Part shown: positions 17,693-26,886 of the stretch, piece by piece
How positions within the stretch are numbered: position 1 is the stretch's first letter
How the letters are laid out: the number at the start of each line of letters is the position of its first letter
Assembly (NCBI RefSeq): GCF_003001995.1
Contig: NZ_PVNB01000007.1
Span: 98,219 to 162,218, forward strand
From: Orenia metallireducens
GTDB lineage: Bacteria > Bacillota > Halanaerobiia > Halobacteroidales > Halobacteroidaceae
Length of the DNA: 64,000 bases
Direction: 5' to 3'
Made by a program: the position numbers and the translations under genes
The notes under the pieces: generated by a model
The model's input: only the letters and a program-made list of their open reading frames with translations
Told to the model about the DNA's origin: nothing
Databases searched by the model: none

Positions 17693-18451
17693 TTATTTAC
17701 TAACTTCTAAAAGTTCTTGTTCAGTAAATCTATCTTTGAACATTTGAACATAATCTATAAATCTTTGGTCTTTGGTATCACGGGGTCTCTCAATCTCTAT
17801 CCTAACATCCATCCCTACTTTACCTTCTTCTAACAGTATTACTCTATCTGCTAAATAGACAGCTTCAGAGACACTATGAGTAATGAAAATTATGGTCTTT
17901 TTAGTCTTTTCCCAAATTTTTAGCAATTCAAGCCTCATCTTCTCCCTAGTTAGTGCATCTAATGCCCCTAAGGGCTCATCCATCAATAGTAATTTAGGAT
18001 TAGTTGCAAGGGCTCGGGCAATACCAACACGTTGCTGCATACCTCCTGATAAACTGCTTGGGTAATGATCTTCATAGCCATTTAGACCAACCATATCAAT
18101 AAGTCTAATAGCTATCTTATCTGCATTCTTATCTTTATTAAGCTTTGGTCCAAAGGCTATATTTTCAGTTACTGTATACCAAGGAAATAAAGCATGATCC
18201 TGAAAGACAACCCCTATCTCAGCAGAAGGTTTTTGAACTAGCTTTCCCGAAACATAGATTTCACCCTTAGTCGGCTTAATAAAACCAGCAAGTAAATTTA
18301 ACAAGGTTGATTTTCCACAACCACTCTTTCCAAGAATACATATAAATTCATTATCCCCCACTTCAAAATTGATATTATCCAAAACATAATTACGATCAAT
18401 ATTCTGATTTTCATAAGACTTATATAAGTTTTTAACAAGAACATTCTTCAT
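17693..18451 (-). CDS. ABC transporter ATPase (SsuB/TauB-like)
   Basis: A 252-residue ATPase with Walker A GKSGCGKST (residues 41-49), Q-loop VVFQDHALFPW, signature LSGGMQQR, Walker B LLLMDEP and H-loop FITHSVSEA. It is the only ATPase in the operon, though two permease/binding-protein pairs flank it, so it probably powers both. The ATG follows TGGAGGTGATTTAG. Confidence 0.92.
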   Translation of the reverse strand: MKNVLVKNLYKSYENQNIDRNYVLDNINFEVGDNEFICILGKSGCGKSTLLNLLAGFIKPTKGEIYVSGKLVQKPSAEIGVVFQDHALFPWYTVTENIAFGPKLNKDKNADKIAIRLIDMVGLNGYEDHYPSSLSGGMQQRVGIARALATNPKLLLMDEPLGALDALTREKMRLELLKIWEKTKKTIIFITHSVSEAVYLADRVILLEEGKVGMDVRIEIERPRDTKDQRFIDYVQMFKDRFTEQELLEVSK

Positions 18452-18483
18452 CTAAATCACCTCCATTTTTTATGAGCTAATAA

Positions 18484-19248
18484 TTATAATTTAGCATCTC
18501 TATTACAACCTTTAGAATAGATATAAGTAAAATTTTCTCTTCCTACCCCATAAGCTCCCTGAGAGACATAAGGTCCAAACCAAATATAATCTTCTTTTTT
18601 GATCGGCATCCATTCATTATCAAGCAGATAGACACCTTCCCCTTCCAACACATAGGCTCCATGCTCTTGGACATGGGTCTCTACAAAGGGATGACACCCT
18701 CCTGGAGCAAAGGATAAGATATGCATATTCATATCAAATCCTAAATCAGTTGGTAGTAAATCTTTGATATATACATTCTCCATCTCATCATAAATTCTAT
18801 ATTCGATTTTATTTACATCACCATATACAACTCTTGGCTCTACTCCAGCAAGGGGAGTATATAGTTGCTTATACAATAATAAATTCAAAACTTCTTCTGA
18901 AGTATTTTTAAACTCAACTCCTTTCCCTGGCGGAGAATAAAGATAGTTTCCCTCCGAAAACCTCTTTTCTTCTCCATCAACTATTACTTCACCACAACCA
19001 TCTATACAATAGATAAATGTTTCTACCTCCTCCTCTGCTCCAAACTTTTTAATCGTTTTTCCTCTAGGTTGTGCCTGTACTATATATTGCACAAAGCTAG
19101 CTCCCATTTCAGGAGATGCTACTATACTAATCTTACACCCCTCTATCCCAGGAATTACATTATTCACAAGTCCCTTTGGCGGAATCACCGCATATAATCC
19201 TGGTTTTATTACTGCTCTAGTCTCTAAAATATCATTAGGATATCCCAT
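18484..19248 (-). CDS. allE: (S)-ureidoglycine aminohydrolase
   Basis: A bicupin of about 254 residues that closely follows the AllE/YlbA pattern: start MGYPNDIL, N-terminal cupin (IYCIDGCGEVIVDG), C-terminal cupin with the metal-binding ETHVQEHGAYVLEGEG, and the conserved end YIYSKGCNRD. It converts (S)-ureidoglycine from allantoate cleavage to (S)-ureidoglycolate and ammonia. A TTG one codon upstream is less likely than the ATG at 19246-19248, which sits seven bases from GGAGG. Its place next to the amidohydrolase at 19264 identifies that neighbour as allantoate amidohydrolase. Confidence 0.93.
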   Translation of the reverse strand: MGYPNDILETRAVIKPGLYAVIPPKGLVNNVIPGIEGCKISIVASPEMGASFVQYIVQAQPRGKTIKKFGAEEEVETFIYCIDGCGEVIVDGEEKRFSEGNYLYSPPGKGVEFKNTSEEVLNLLLYKQLYTPLAGVEPRVVYGDVNKIEYRIYDEMENVYIKDLLPTDLGFDMNMHILSFAPGGCHPFVETHVQEHGAYVLEGEGVYLLDNEWMPIKKEDYIWFGPYVSQGAYGVGRENFTYIYSKGCNRDAKL

Positions 19249-19263
19249 CAAAAATCCTCCATT

Positions 19264-20511
19264 CTAATTTTTATTTAAATCTAAAAGCAATTGATAAACA
19301 ACATCAACAGCCTTGGCAAAATATCTATAATCAGTCCACTCCTCTTTACAGTGGCTTCTTCCACCTTGACTTGGGACAAATAGCATCGCTGTATCTACAT
19401 ATTTAGCCATAAACAAAGAATCATGACCAGCACCACTATTAATTTTTTGATAATTATAGCCTTTTGCTTCACAGACTTCTGACATAGCTTTAATTAAACT
19501 CTTATCAAGGTCAACAGGATACTCTGATAATTTACACTCTATCGAATACTCAGTATCATATTCTTTAGATAAATCAGTAAGTCGTTGTTCTACCTTATTC
19601 GCAATCCTTTCAATTGCCCCATTGTCTCTAGAACGGATATCGAGACTGAATTGAACCTTTTTGGGAACAATATTGATAACATTAGGATAATTTTTTATAA
19701 ATCCAACTGTAGCAACAGTCCCATTTCCTTCACTTCTTGCTAGATCACCGACACCACTAATCATCCTAGAAGCTACCTCCATTGCATCAACTCTCATATC
19801 CATTGGTGTAGTACCAACATGATCTGCTCTACCATCAATCTCAATTATATATCTCTGCATCCCTACAATACCTTCAACTACCCCTATATCTTTTCTATTA
19901 TTCTCAAGTACAGGCCCTTGTTCTACATGAATCTCAATAAATGATTTTATAGTCTTAGCTTCTCTAGACATACCTTTTAAACTTTCGGGGTTAAGACCAT
20001 ATTCATCCATTGCTTGATAGATAGATATACCATCTTCATCCTTATATTTATGCAAATCAACTAAGTCAATCCCACCTAACATCGCCTTAGAACCAAAAAA
20101 ACCATTTCCAAACCTTGCTCCTTCTTCATCATTTAGCCCTATTATCTCTAAAGGATATTTGAGTTTTATATTATTCTCTTTGACCAGACGTGCTATTTCT
20201 AATCCACAGATAACTCCAGCGATACCATCAAAATTACCACCATTTTTAACTGAATCATAATGGGAGCCAATAATTATAGCTGCTTTATTATCATCTACAC
20301 CATCAATTCTACCTTTTATAGAACCAGCATAATCTTCAACAGTTTCTAAGCCTATTTTTTTCATTTCATTATTAATGTAATTCACAGTCTTTCTAGCTTC
20401 TAAAGAAAATGCCAACCTCGTTATCCCTTCACCTGGGGTAGCTGTAAAGCTTGCTATCTTCTCTAAATGTTCTTTAACTTTTAATCCAATCTTCTTTAAA
20501 TCCATCTCCAT
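19264..20511 (-). CDS. allC: Allantoate amidohydrolase (M20 family)
   Basis: A 415-residue Zn amidohydrolase. Metal and catalytic motifs: GSHYDSV, GNFDGIAG, DEEGARFG, EIHVEQG, SGAGHDSLF and RSHCKEEWTDY; substrate loop VGTTPMDMR. DEEGARF is typical of allantoate amidohydrolase and bacterial carbamoylases. The gene lies 12 bp upstream of allE, the next step of the pathway, which makes hydrolysis of allantoate to ureidoglycine, CO2 and ammonia the best call. It is a paralogue of 12084-13331 with a distinct motif set. Confidence 0.85.
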   Translation of the reverse strand: MEMDLKKIGLKVKEHLEKIASFTATPGEGITRLAFSLEARKTVNYINNEMKKIGLETVEDYAGSIKGRIDGVDDNKAAIIIGSHYDSVKNGGNFDGIAGVICGLEIARLVKENNIKLKYPLEIIGLNDEEGARFGNGFFGSKAMLGGIDLVDLHKYKDEDGISIYQAMDEYGLNPESLKGMSREAKTIKSFIEIHVEQGPVLENNRKDIGVVEGIVGMQRYIIEIDGRADHVGTTPMDMRVDAMEVASRMISGVGDLARSEGNGTVATVGFIKNYPNVINIVPKKVQFSLDIRSRDNGAIERIANKVEQRLTDLSKEYDTEYSIECKLSEYPVDLDKSLIKAMSEVCEAKGYNYQKINSGAGHDSLFMAKYVDTAMLFVPSQGGRSHCKEEWTDYRYFAKAVDVVYQLLLDLNKN

Positions 20512-20620
20512 TTTGTATCCCCCCCAGTCATCTTATTTTACCTTAGCTTACTTTCAAAAGTTAGCACCATAATATCTAATGTTAAGTATTATGATACTTC
20601 AATAAATAATAAGTCACTAT

Positions 20621-21667
20621 TTATTGGCTAACTGTAACCAATGATGAATCGACTTTTTCTAAAGGAGTTGGAAAACCATAGTCATAGAAATCTGGAACAG
20701 CTTTGATATTATTCATACCCTTCATAAACTCGGCCATTGTATTTGAACCTTCTATAAACTGCTCATCAAATTCCATAGAATAGCTATTTTTACCCATAAT
20801 TCTCTTAGTGTCTTCCTTAGAAATATTAATCTCTTCAGCTATAATTTCAGCAGCTTGATCAGGATTTTGATTTATAAAATCTGTCGCCTTACTTAAAGCC
20901 TTTAGCAACTTAACTGTTGCCTCAGGGTGTTCTTCATAAAATTCATCAGTCACTTGCACTGTCATGTAGAAATCAATCCAATGGACTGCTCCTTGCTTTT
21001 CTGGTAAATTTGCTTCTGTACCACTAAATAAGACTCTTCCACCTGCATCTACAGCCTTACCAACCCAAGGCTCCCAAATAGCTATTGCATCAACGTCACC
21101 CCTAGTAAAAGCTGCAAGTTGATCAGAGGGTTGCATATTTATAAATTCAATCTTATCTATATCTACCCCTAATTCTTCACACATATTTCTAATAGCAATT
21201 AAGACACCTGCACCAGAAGTCATAGCAATCTTCTTACTTTCTAAATCTTTTGCAGATTCTAACTCAATATCACCACGTATTACAACAGCTTGAGTTCCTC
21301 CAGCATTGGCAAGAGGAGCTAACACCTTAACCTCTACATTATTAGCAGCTACAGCTATATTATTATAAACTGAGCCAAAAGCCACTTCTGCCACACCATT
21401 TGCAACAAGCGGTGCATTCTTGTCAGGACCAGTCATAAGATGATTCTCAACATTTAGACCCTCTTCTTCAAAATATCCCATCTTTTCAGCAATAATCTGT
21501 TGAGCTGATACTTGTGGGTCAAGTTCACCATATGCTTGAATTGTTATGATATTTTCTCCAGACTCTAGCACCTCTTCATTTGTGCTTGAACAACCTGCCA
21601 TCAACAAACTCAAAGTAAGAATAGAACTAAGCAACAATATAATTCCTTTACCTTTAATTTTTCTCAT
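20621..21667 (-). CDS. ABC transporter substrate-binding lipoprotein, copy 2
   Basis: A 348-residue lipoprotein (lipobox SLLMAGC, lipidated C26), paralogous to 15744-16787: both have QISAQQIIA/QVSAQQIIA near the N-terminus, SGAGVLIAIRNM/GSGVLIAIRKM and a WEPWVGKA/WEPWVSKA segment. It follows its permease and lies above the amidohydrolase at 19264. Ligand residues differ enough between copies that they may bind different ureides. Confidence 0.83.
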   Translation of the reverse strand: MRKIKGKGIILLLSSILTLSLLMAGCSSTNEEVLESGENIITIQAYGELDPQVSAQQIIAEKMGYFEEEGLNVENHLMTGPDKNAPLVANGVAEVAFGSVYNNIAVAANNVEVKVLAPLANAGGTQAVVIRGDIELESAKDLESKKIAMTSGAGVLIAIRNMCEELGVDIDKIEFINMQPSDQLAAFTRGDVDAIAIWEPWVGKAVDAGGRVLFSGTEANLPEKQGAVHWIDFYMTVQVTDEFYEEHPEATVKLLKALSKATDFINQNPDQAAEIIAEEINISKEDTKRIMGKNSYSMEFDEQFIEGSNTMAEFMKGMNNIKAVPDFYDYGFPTPLEKVDSSLVTVSQ

Positions 21668-21696
21668 TTTTTATCCCCCTCATATTTAATATAATT

Positions 21697-22572
21697 TTAA
21701 CGTTCTACAGCATCCTTCATTCCATCCTTTTTCCACTTAAATAATACACTTTCAATCTCTAGTAAAATGTAATTAAAGACAGTATACAACAAACCAATTA
21801 TTGTTACAGCCATAAACATATCCCCCATTTTAAACCAATTTCTTGCATATACTATAATAAACCCAAGACCTTCATTAGCTCCCATCATTTCAGCAACTAC
21901 TAGTGCTGAAAAAGTTAGAGCTAAACTAACTCGCATACCGACAAAAATATTAGGTAGTGCTGATTTAAAGATAACCTTTGTAAATATCTGATACTCACTA
22001 GCTCCCAAACTCATCGCACTGCGAATCCAGTTCGAGTTGACACCTCTAATACCATCAACTGTATAAGTAAGCTGGGGCATAAAAGTGGCATAGGCGATTA
22101 AAGATATCTTTGATATTTCTCCAATACCAAACCAGATAATAAAGATAGGTAAAAAAGCATATACTGGAATCGGTCCTATCAAGCTTAAAATCGGATTTGT
22201 CATATCATCAATTAGCTTGGAACGACAAGTTAAAATCCCTAGTACAATTGCTAGTAAAGTACCTAGTACAAACCCTAATAATGCTCTTCTCACACTTACA
22301 TAAACTTGATAAATTAAATTTCCGTTTATAATGTAATCTACAGTTGTCTTATAAACTGACATTGGAGAAGGTAAAAAAGTTGGATTAAACCATTGAAATT
22401 CTCCATTAAGCTTATAAATCAGCTGCCATATTACAAAGAATAAAACCAAAGAAAATAATTGAGTACATTTACTCTTATTTAATTTACTCAACTTGCTTTT
22501 TATTGATATAATCCTCATACTTTTCTCTGATTCATTAACATATTGCCCATTTTCAAATACATTTTCTCTCAT
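21697..22572 (-). CDS. ABC transporter permease, copy 2; first gene of the operon
   Basis: A 291-residue membrane permease with about six segments and the EAA loop IRSAMSLGASEYQIFTKVIF. It is close in sequence to 16816-17679. As first gene of the ten-gene operon it lies below an operator with three 11-bp-phased ATGT elements (22714-22739). No second ATPase gene follows, so it presumably uses the ATPase at 17693. Confidence 0.85.
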   Translation of the reverse strand: MRENVFENGQYVNESEKSMRIISIKSKLSKLNKSKCTQLFSLVLFFVIWQLIYKLNGEFQWFNPTFLPSPMSVYKTTVDYIINGNLIYQVYVSVRRALLGFVLGTLLAIVLGILTCRSKLIDDMTNPILSLIGPIPVYAFLPIFIIWFGIGEISKISLIAYATFMPQLTYTVDGIRGVNSNWIRSAMSLGASEYQIFTKVIFKSALPNIFVGMRVSLALTFSALVVAEMMGANEGLGFIIVYARNWFKMGDMFMAVTIIGLLYTVFNYILLEIESVLFKWKKDGMKDAVER

Positions 22573-22713
22573 ATTCTTTCCTCCTTTTATAAATCAAGTT
22601 ACACCTACAGGGTTTAAATATCTTAATTTATCACAAATACTTGCCATCTAAGCCCTTTATTAAATATAAATTACTGTAACTTGTGTTTGACACCTCAACA
22701 AAAATTCAAGGTG

Positions 22714-22775
22714 ATGTAAACTTCATGTAAATTTGATGTTATATTTATAATAACACATTTGTCTCCCCATGTCTT
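22714..22775 (-). promoter_or_regulatory. Triple 11-bp operator upstream of the ABC/ureide operon
   Basis: ATGT on the plus strand at 22714, 22725 and 22736, exactly 11 bp apart, in the same orientation to the gene as at XRE, moaA and pucR. The promoter is less clear: TATTAT (22748-22753) lies 16 bp from AAGACA (22770-22775). A weaker promoter could mean dependence on activation. Confidence 0.6.
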
Positions 22776-22852
22776 CGTCCTATGTGTATAAAATATAACT
22801 ATTCCTTATGTCCATATCATACAAAGAAAAATTAATAGTCATTAAAAACAAA

Positions 22853-24445
22853 CTATTGATTCAACCTCAATAACTTCAAGGAGAATACAACATTAAACTT
22901 GTGCTTTGGATCTTGTAAATCAAAATCCAATATTTCAGAAATTCTTTTGAACCTATATTTCATTGTATTATAATGGATAAATAACTCTTTAGCAGCCTCT
23001 CTCATATTCCAATCATTTCTCACCATAGACTTTAAAGTATTTAGCAACTCAGTATCATTCTCTTTATCATACTCAATCAAATTCAATAGATAGGAATTAT
23101 AAAATTCTTTCGCAGAATTACTTTGAGAAATCTCTTTTAACAACCCATATACACCTAATTCATCATAAAAAGAAGTCACATCATCTCCATATATCATCCT
23201 ACCTAACTCTATAGCCTTTTGGGCTTCTATATAGCTTTTGTGTATATCCATTATTGAAGATTTATAGCTTCCAACACCTATAGAAATAGTATGTTCAATA
23301 TCTTTTTTTACCTCCCTTCTTAATTTATCAGTAATAGAGTTTATTTCCACCATAGCCTCTTCCTTAGATGAATGCCCAATCAAAAAAACTATACTATCAC
23401 CGAAAGTAGCATATTTAACATCCGCAAAGGAACTCTTTATCATCTTCTTTGTCTTTAGAAAAATTGTACGTTTTACTTCTCTTATTTTTCGATCTAAATT
23501 CTTTTCTGCTTCTAGATACTTATTCCTGAAATCATCAACATCAATAACCATTGTAACCAAACCATCATTAAACTCCCACTCATATAAACTCGCTCTCTTT
23601 TTTACCTCTTCTAAAGATTTAATACTATTAAAGAGTAAATCTTGTATAAACTGATCTCTGTACTTAGTCTCTATCTGATAACTGGATATCTTCTTTTGAA
23701 TATCTAGCTTCAACACTGTCATAGCATGCTCTAAAGCAATTTCATTATATTCCATATCCTTTTTTTCTACTTCATTATCAGCCTTAATTAGATAACCATA
23801 AATCTTCTCATCAACTTCAATAGTGTAATAGCTATACCTCTCTAAAACCTCCTTTAAAGAAAGAGAGCTAAGCTTCTCTTTAAATCTATCTGAAGATATT
23901 TGAAAATAAACCTCATCAAAATATATATCATAAAAGGCTATATCTTCATTAATAAAATTGCTTAAAGTATCTATAATCTGCTGAGTATCCCCATTGTTAA
24001 TTACCAATTTGGTAAAAGACTTATGAATTTGTTCAGAAAAAAACAATTTTGTGGCCTGTTCATTAACAATCTCTAATAATATCGGACTTATAATTTTAGC
24101 AAAGGTATAATTAAAGGGTATAGATATAATCGGAAAATTCAATTTATCTGCTACTTCTATAACCTCAATAGGTAATTCGTCTATAAATCTTTTTAACTTA
24201 ATAAGCAATCCCGAAGCCCCCTGCTTGTCCATCTTAATGATTATATCTTTTAACATATTTGGTTCATCCTTTACTATATATCCAGTTGTAGCAAATATCT
24301 CTCCTCCCCTTATCCAATTATAGACATCAGGAGCATCTATTACATTTACCGCAGAAATAATTCTATCCAATCCACCTTTCCCCGCTAACACCTCTAAACC
24401 ATCAAAATCAGAAATTTTTAACATTTCTTTCACTGTAAGAGCCAT
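22853..24445 (-). CDS. PucR-family transcriptional regulator
   Basis: A 530-residue regulator. Residues about 5-125 are the PucR N-terminal domain (LEVLAGKGGLDRIISAVN, IRGGEIFATTGY). The middle holds a GGDEF-like fold without the catalytic motif. Residues about 460-525 are the C-terminal PucR helix-turn-helix (DWNMREAAKELFIHYNTMKY). PucR proteins control purine catabolism in Bacillus. It is transcribed alone from a promoter with the shared operator and sits just upstream of the ureide operon, so it is a strong candidate regulator of that operon. Confidence 0.9.
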   Translation of the reverse strand: MALTVKEMLKISDFDGLEVLAGKGGLDRIISAVNVIDAPDVYNWIRGGEIFATTGYIVKDEPNMLKDIIIKMDKQGASGLLIKLKRFIDELPIEVIEVADKLNFPIISIPFNYTFAKIISPILLEIVNEQATKLFFSEQIHKSFTKLVINNGDTQQIIDTLSNFINEDIAFYDIYFDEVYFQISSDRFKEKLSSLSLKEVLERYSYYTIEVDEKIYGYLIKADNEVEKKDMEYNEIALEHAMTVLKLDIQKKISSYQIETKYRDQFIQDLLFNSIKSLEEVKKRASLYEWEFNDGLVTMVIDVDDFRNKYLEAEKNLDRKIREVKRTIFLKTKKMIKSSFADVKYATFGDSIVFLIGHSSKEEAMVEINSITDKLRREVKKDIEHTISIGVGSYKSSIMDIHKSYIEAQKAIELGRMIYGDDVTSFYDELGVYGLLKEISQSNSAKEFYNSYLLNLIEYDKENDTELLNTLKSMVRNDWNMREAAKELFIHYNTMKYRFKRISEILDFDLQDPKHKFNVVFSLKLLRLNQ

Positions 24446-24511
24446 TTCATCCCCTCCTTTTAAGTAATTAACTCAATTCAAGAACCAGCAAAAGCTTTGA
24501 ATAATAGTTTT

Positions 24512-24568
24512 ATGTAAACTATATGTTAGATTTATGTTAATTATATTGTTCTAAGAATATTCTGTCAA
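24512..24568 (-). promoter_or_regulatory. Promoter and triple 11-bp operator of pucR
   Basis: On the minus strand TTGACA (24563-24568), 17-bp spacer, TATAAT (24540-24545). ATGT elements on the plus strand start at 24512, 24523 and 24534, exactly 11 bp apart, immediately downstream of the -10 box. Confidence 0.75.
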
Positions 24569-24596
24569 GCATCATTCTAAACTTGGCAAATAAAAA

Positions 24597-24613
24597 ACTC
24601 CCGAAAAGGGAGC
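24597..24613 (-). terminator. Terminator after asnB
   Basis: CTCCC/GGGAG stem with a five-base loop, followed on the minus strand by TTTTTTATTT. It lies just below the asnB stop. Confidence 0.8.
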
Positions 24614-24620
24614 TTTTTAA

Positions 24621-26462
24621 CTAGCTAATTTTTATATTATAATCCTCTAACCAGACATTGACCTGAATCAGATAAGCAAATAATTGGGGCAGTCTCATCA
24701 ACTGACCAAACCATGGAATATCAAAATCACCATCACTTTGAGCTAATTTTCTAATATAATCTACATCAATCAGGTCAAGAATTGGTGAATTATTATCATT
24801 AATAATCTCCAATAACCAATCTCTAGTCGCAGCAAAATAAGCTGGGTCAAAGGTTTTTGGATATGGGTTTTTCGGTCTGAGCCTAACATCCTCAGGTAAG
24901 ATACCCTTTAGTGCTTCACGTAAAACTCCTTTTCTTCTACCACCAACATTCTTCATCTCCCAAGGGATATTCCAGACATATTCCACCAACCTATGGTCAC
25001 AGAAAGGAACTCGAACCTCTAATCCAGTATACATGCTCATTCTATCCTTGCGATCAAGTAAGGTCGGCATCCAACGGGTCAAATTCAAATAAAACATCTC
25101 TCTCATTCTCTCTTCAACCCTACTCTCCCCAGTCAAGCGAGGAACCTCTGCTAAAGCCTCTTGATAACGGCTCTTCATATACTCTTGGGGACTAATTCTA
25201 TCTATCAAATCAGCAGATAATATCCTAACTCTATCATCTAGCTTTCTTGACCAAGGGAAGGTGTTAGCCTCTAAAGCATCTTGGTCATGGTACCATGGAT
25301 ATCCACCAAAGATCTCGTCGGCACACTCTCCAGAAACCCCTACAGTAAAGTTCTTCTTAATCTCTTTACAGAAGAGATACAAAGAAACATCTATATCAGC
25401 CATCCCTGGTAGATCACGGGCATAGACCCCATCCCTTAACGCCTCTACCAGCTTATCATTACTCAGCCTGATATAATGATGAGTCGTTCCTAAATAATCA
25501 CTCATCTTCTTAACCCAAACATCATCGGGATCTGGTTGGAAATCATTAGCTTCAAAATTTTCCTCATTACCTTCATAATCTACCGAATAAGTATCGATAT
25601 TCCCTTTACCTTCTCTGATAAAAGCCCTACTAGCAACAGAACTAATTGCACTAGAGTCCAATCCTCCCGACAGCAAAGTACAGACAGGAACATCAGAGAC
25701 CAACTGCCTCTCTACAGTATCTATAAATAACTCTCTAACTCTAGCTATAGTAGTCTCCAAATCATCTTCATGAGGCTTGCTCTCCAACTCCCAGTATTGC
25801 TCCGTTTTAACTCCATAACGGTTGACTACCAGCGAATAACCAGGCTTTAACTCCTTAATTCCCTTAATTACTCCATGGCCTGGAGTTCTTCCTGGACCTA
25901 TAGTAAAGATTTCTGACAATCCTTCCTCATCAAGTTCAGCCTCTACCTCAGGGTGAGCTAAGAGCCCCTTCAACTCTGATGCAAATAAGAATCCATTCTT
26001 CTGCTCAGTATAAAAAAGTGGTTTAACACCTATCCTATCTCTAGCCAAAAACAACCTTTTTCTAGCTTTATCCCAAATAGCAAAGGCATAGATACCATTA
26101 AGCCGCTTAACACATTCACTGCCCCACTCTATGTAAGAAGTTAATAATACTTCCGTATCAGAGTGCCCTCCAAAAGAATGACCTGCCGCTTGTAAATCTC
26201 TTCTTAAATCTTCGGTATTATATAATTCACCATTATAGACTAGAACATATTGATTGTTCTGATACTTTTTAATCATCGGCTGCTTTCCACCCTCTGGATC
26301 GACAACAATCAACCTTCTATGGGCTAAAGCTACATTTTCTGAGCTCCATTCTCCTCTTTCATCAGGACCACGCCTCTGTTGACAATCAGCCATCATCCCA
26401 GCAATTGCTTGCTCTTTTCTCAAATCACGTTCCCAATTTAACCATCCTGCAATTCCACACAT
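24621..26462 (-). CDS. asnB: Asparagine synthetase, glutamine-hydrolysing
   Basis: A 613-residue enzyme making asparagine from aspartate, glutamine and ATP. It starts MCGIAGW, so C2 is the glutaminase nucleophile after Met removal; the class II glutaminase domain follows (YNGELYN, HSDTEVLL). The synthetase domain has the pyrophosphate loop LLSGGLDSSAIS and SGECADEIFGGYPW. The length is normal for bacterial AsnB. AGGAGG lies 11 bases before the ATG. Monocistronic, with its own terminator. Confidence 0.93.
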   Translation of the reverse strand: MCGIAGWLNWERDLRKEQAIAGMMADCQQRRGPDERGEWSSENVALAHRRLIVVDPEGGKQPMIKKYQNNQYVLVYNGELYNTEDLRRDLQAAGHSFGGHSDTEVLLTSYIEWGSECVKRLNGIYAFAIWDKARKRLFLARDRIGVKPLFYTEQKNGFLFASELKGLLAHPEVEAELDEEGLSEIFTIGPGRTPGHGVIKGIKELKPGYSLVVNRYGVKTEQYWELESKPHEDDLETTIARVRELFIDTVERQLVSDVPVCTLLSGGLDSSAISSVASRAFIREGKGNIDTYSVDYEGNEENFEANDFQPDPDDVWVKKMSDYLGTTHHYIRLSNDKLVEALRDGVYARDLPGMADIDVSLYLFCKEIKKNFTVGVSGECADEIFGGYPWYHDQDALEANTFPWSRKLDDRVRILSADLIDRISPQEYMKSRYQEALAEVPRLTGESRVEERMREMFYLNLTRWMPTLLDRKDRMSMYTGLEVRVPFCDHRLVEYVWNIPWEMKNVGGRRKGVLREALKGILPEDVRLRPKNPYPKTFDPAYFAATRDWLLEIINDNNSPILDLIDVDYIRKLAQSDGDFDIPWFGQLMRLPQLFAYLIQVNVWLEDYNIKIS

Positions 26463-26886
26463 ACAGATACTCTCCTCCTTTATATCTTCTTTATCAATCC
26501 AATCTTAATATTATGCTAGCCAATTTAATAAAATTACTAAGTAAGAAAATACTTAACGTCAAATTAACACATTACAATTCTCCTCTCGACTTTACAGTAT
26601 ATCTTATGTATGAAATTGATTTTCGTTCTCATTTTTTAATTTCTAATTTGGCTACTATATATCATCTATATACTTCCTATTCTAATTAAATTTCAATATT
26701 AATAGAAAAATTAGGAACAATCAAAGTAATCTTCAAATCTCTGTTATCACCAAAAATATGGAGATAAAATAATAATCAACCTGTTATTTTCTTAGGATTA
26801 AATACAAATTTCTAATATAATATTGAAAATAGGTAAAGGGAGATATAAAATCTCCCTTTACCTATAAAAAATATATTAATTATCAA
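26463..26886. other. Spacer between asnB and nagB
   Basis: A 424-bp AT-rich spacer with the nagB terminator at 26829-26865. The asnB leader region shows no confident promoter; TTGACG on the minus strand (about 26567-26572) lacks a good partner box. No coding region seen. Confidence 0.5.
26829..26865 (-). terminator. Terminator of the amino-sugar operon
   Basis: A perfect 16-bp stem (26829-26844 / 26850-26865) with loop ATAAA and T-rich flank on the minus strand, 22 bp after the nagB stop. Confidence 0.85.
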
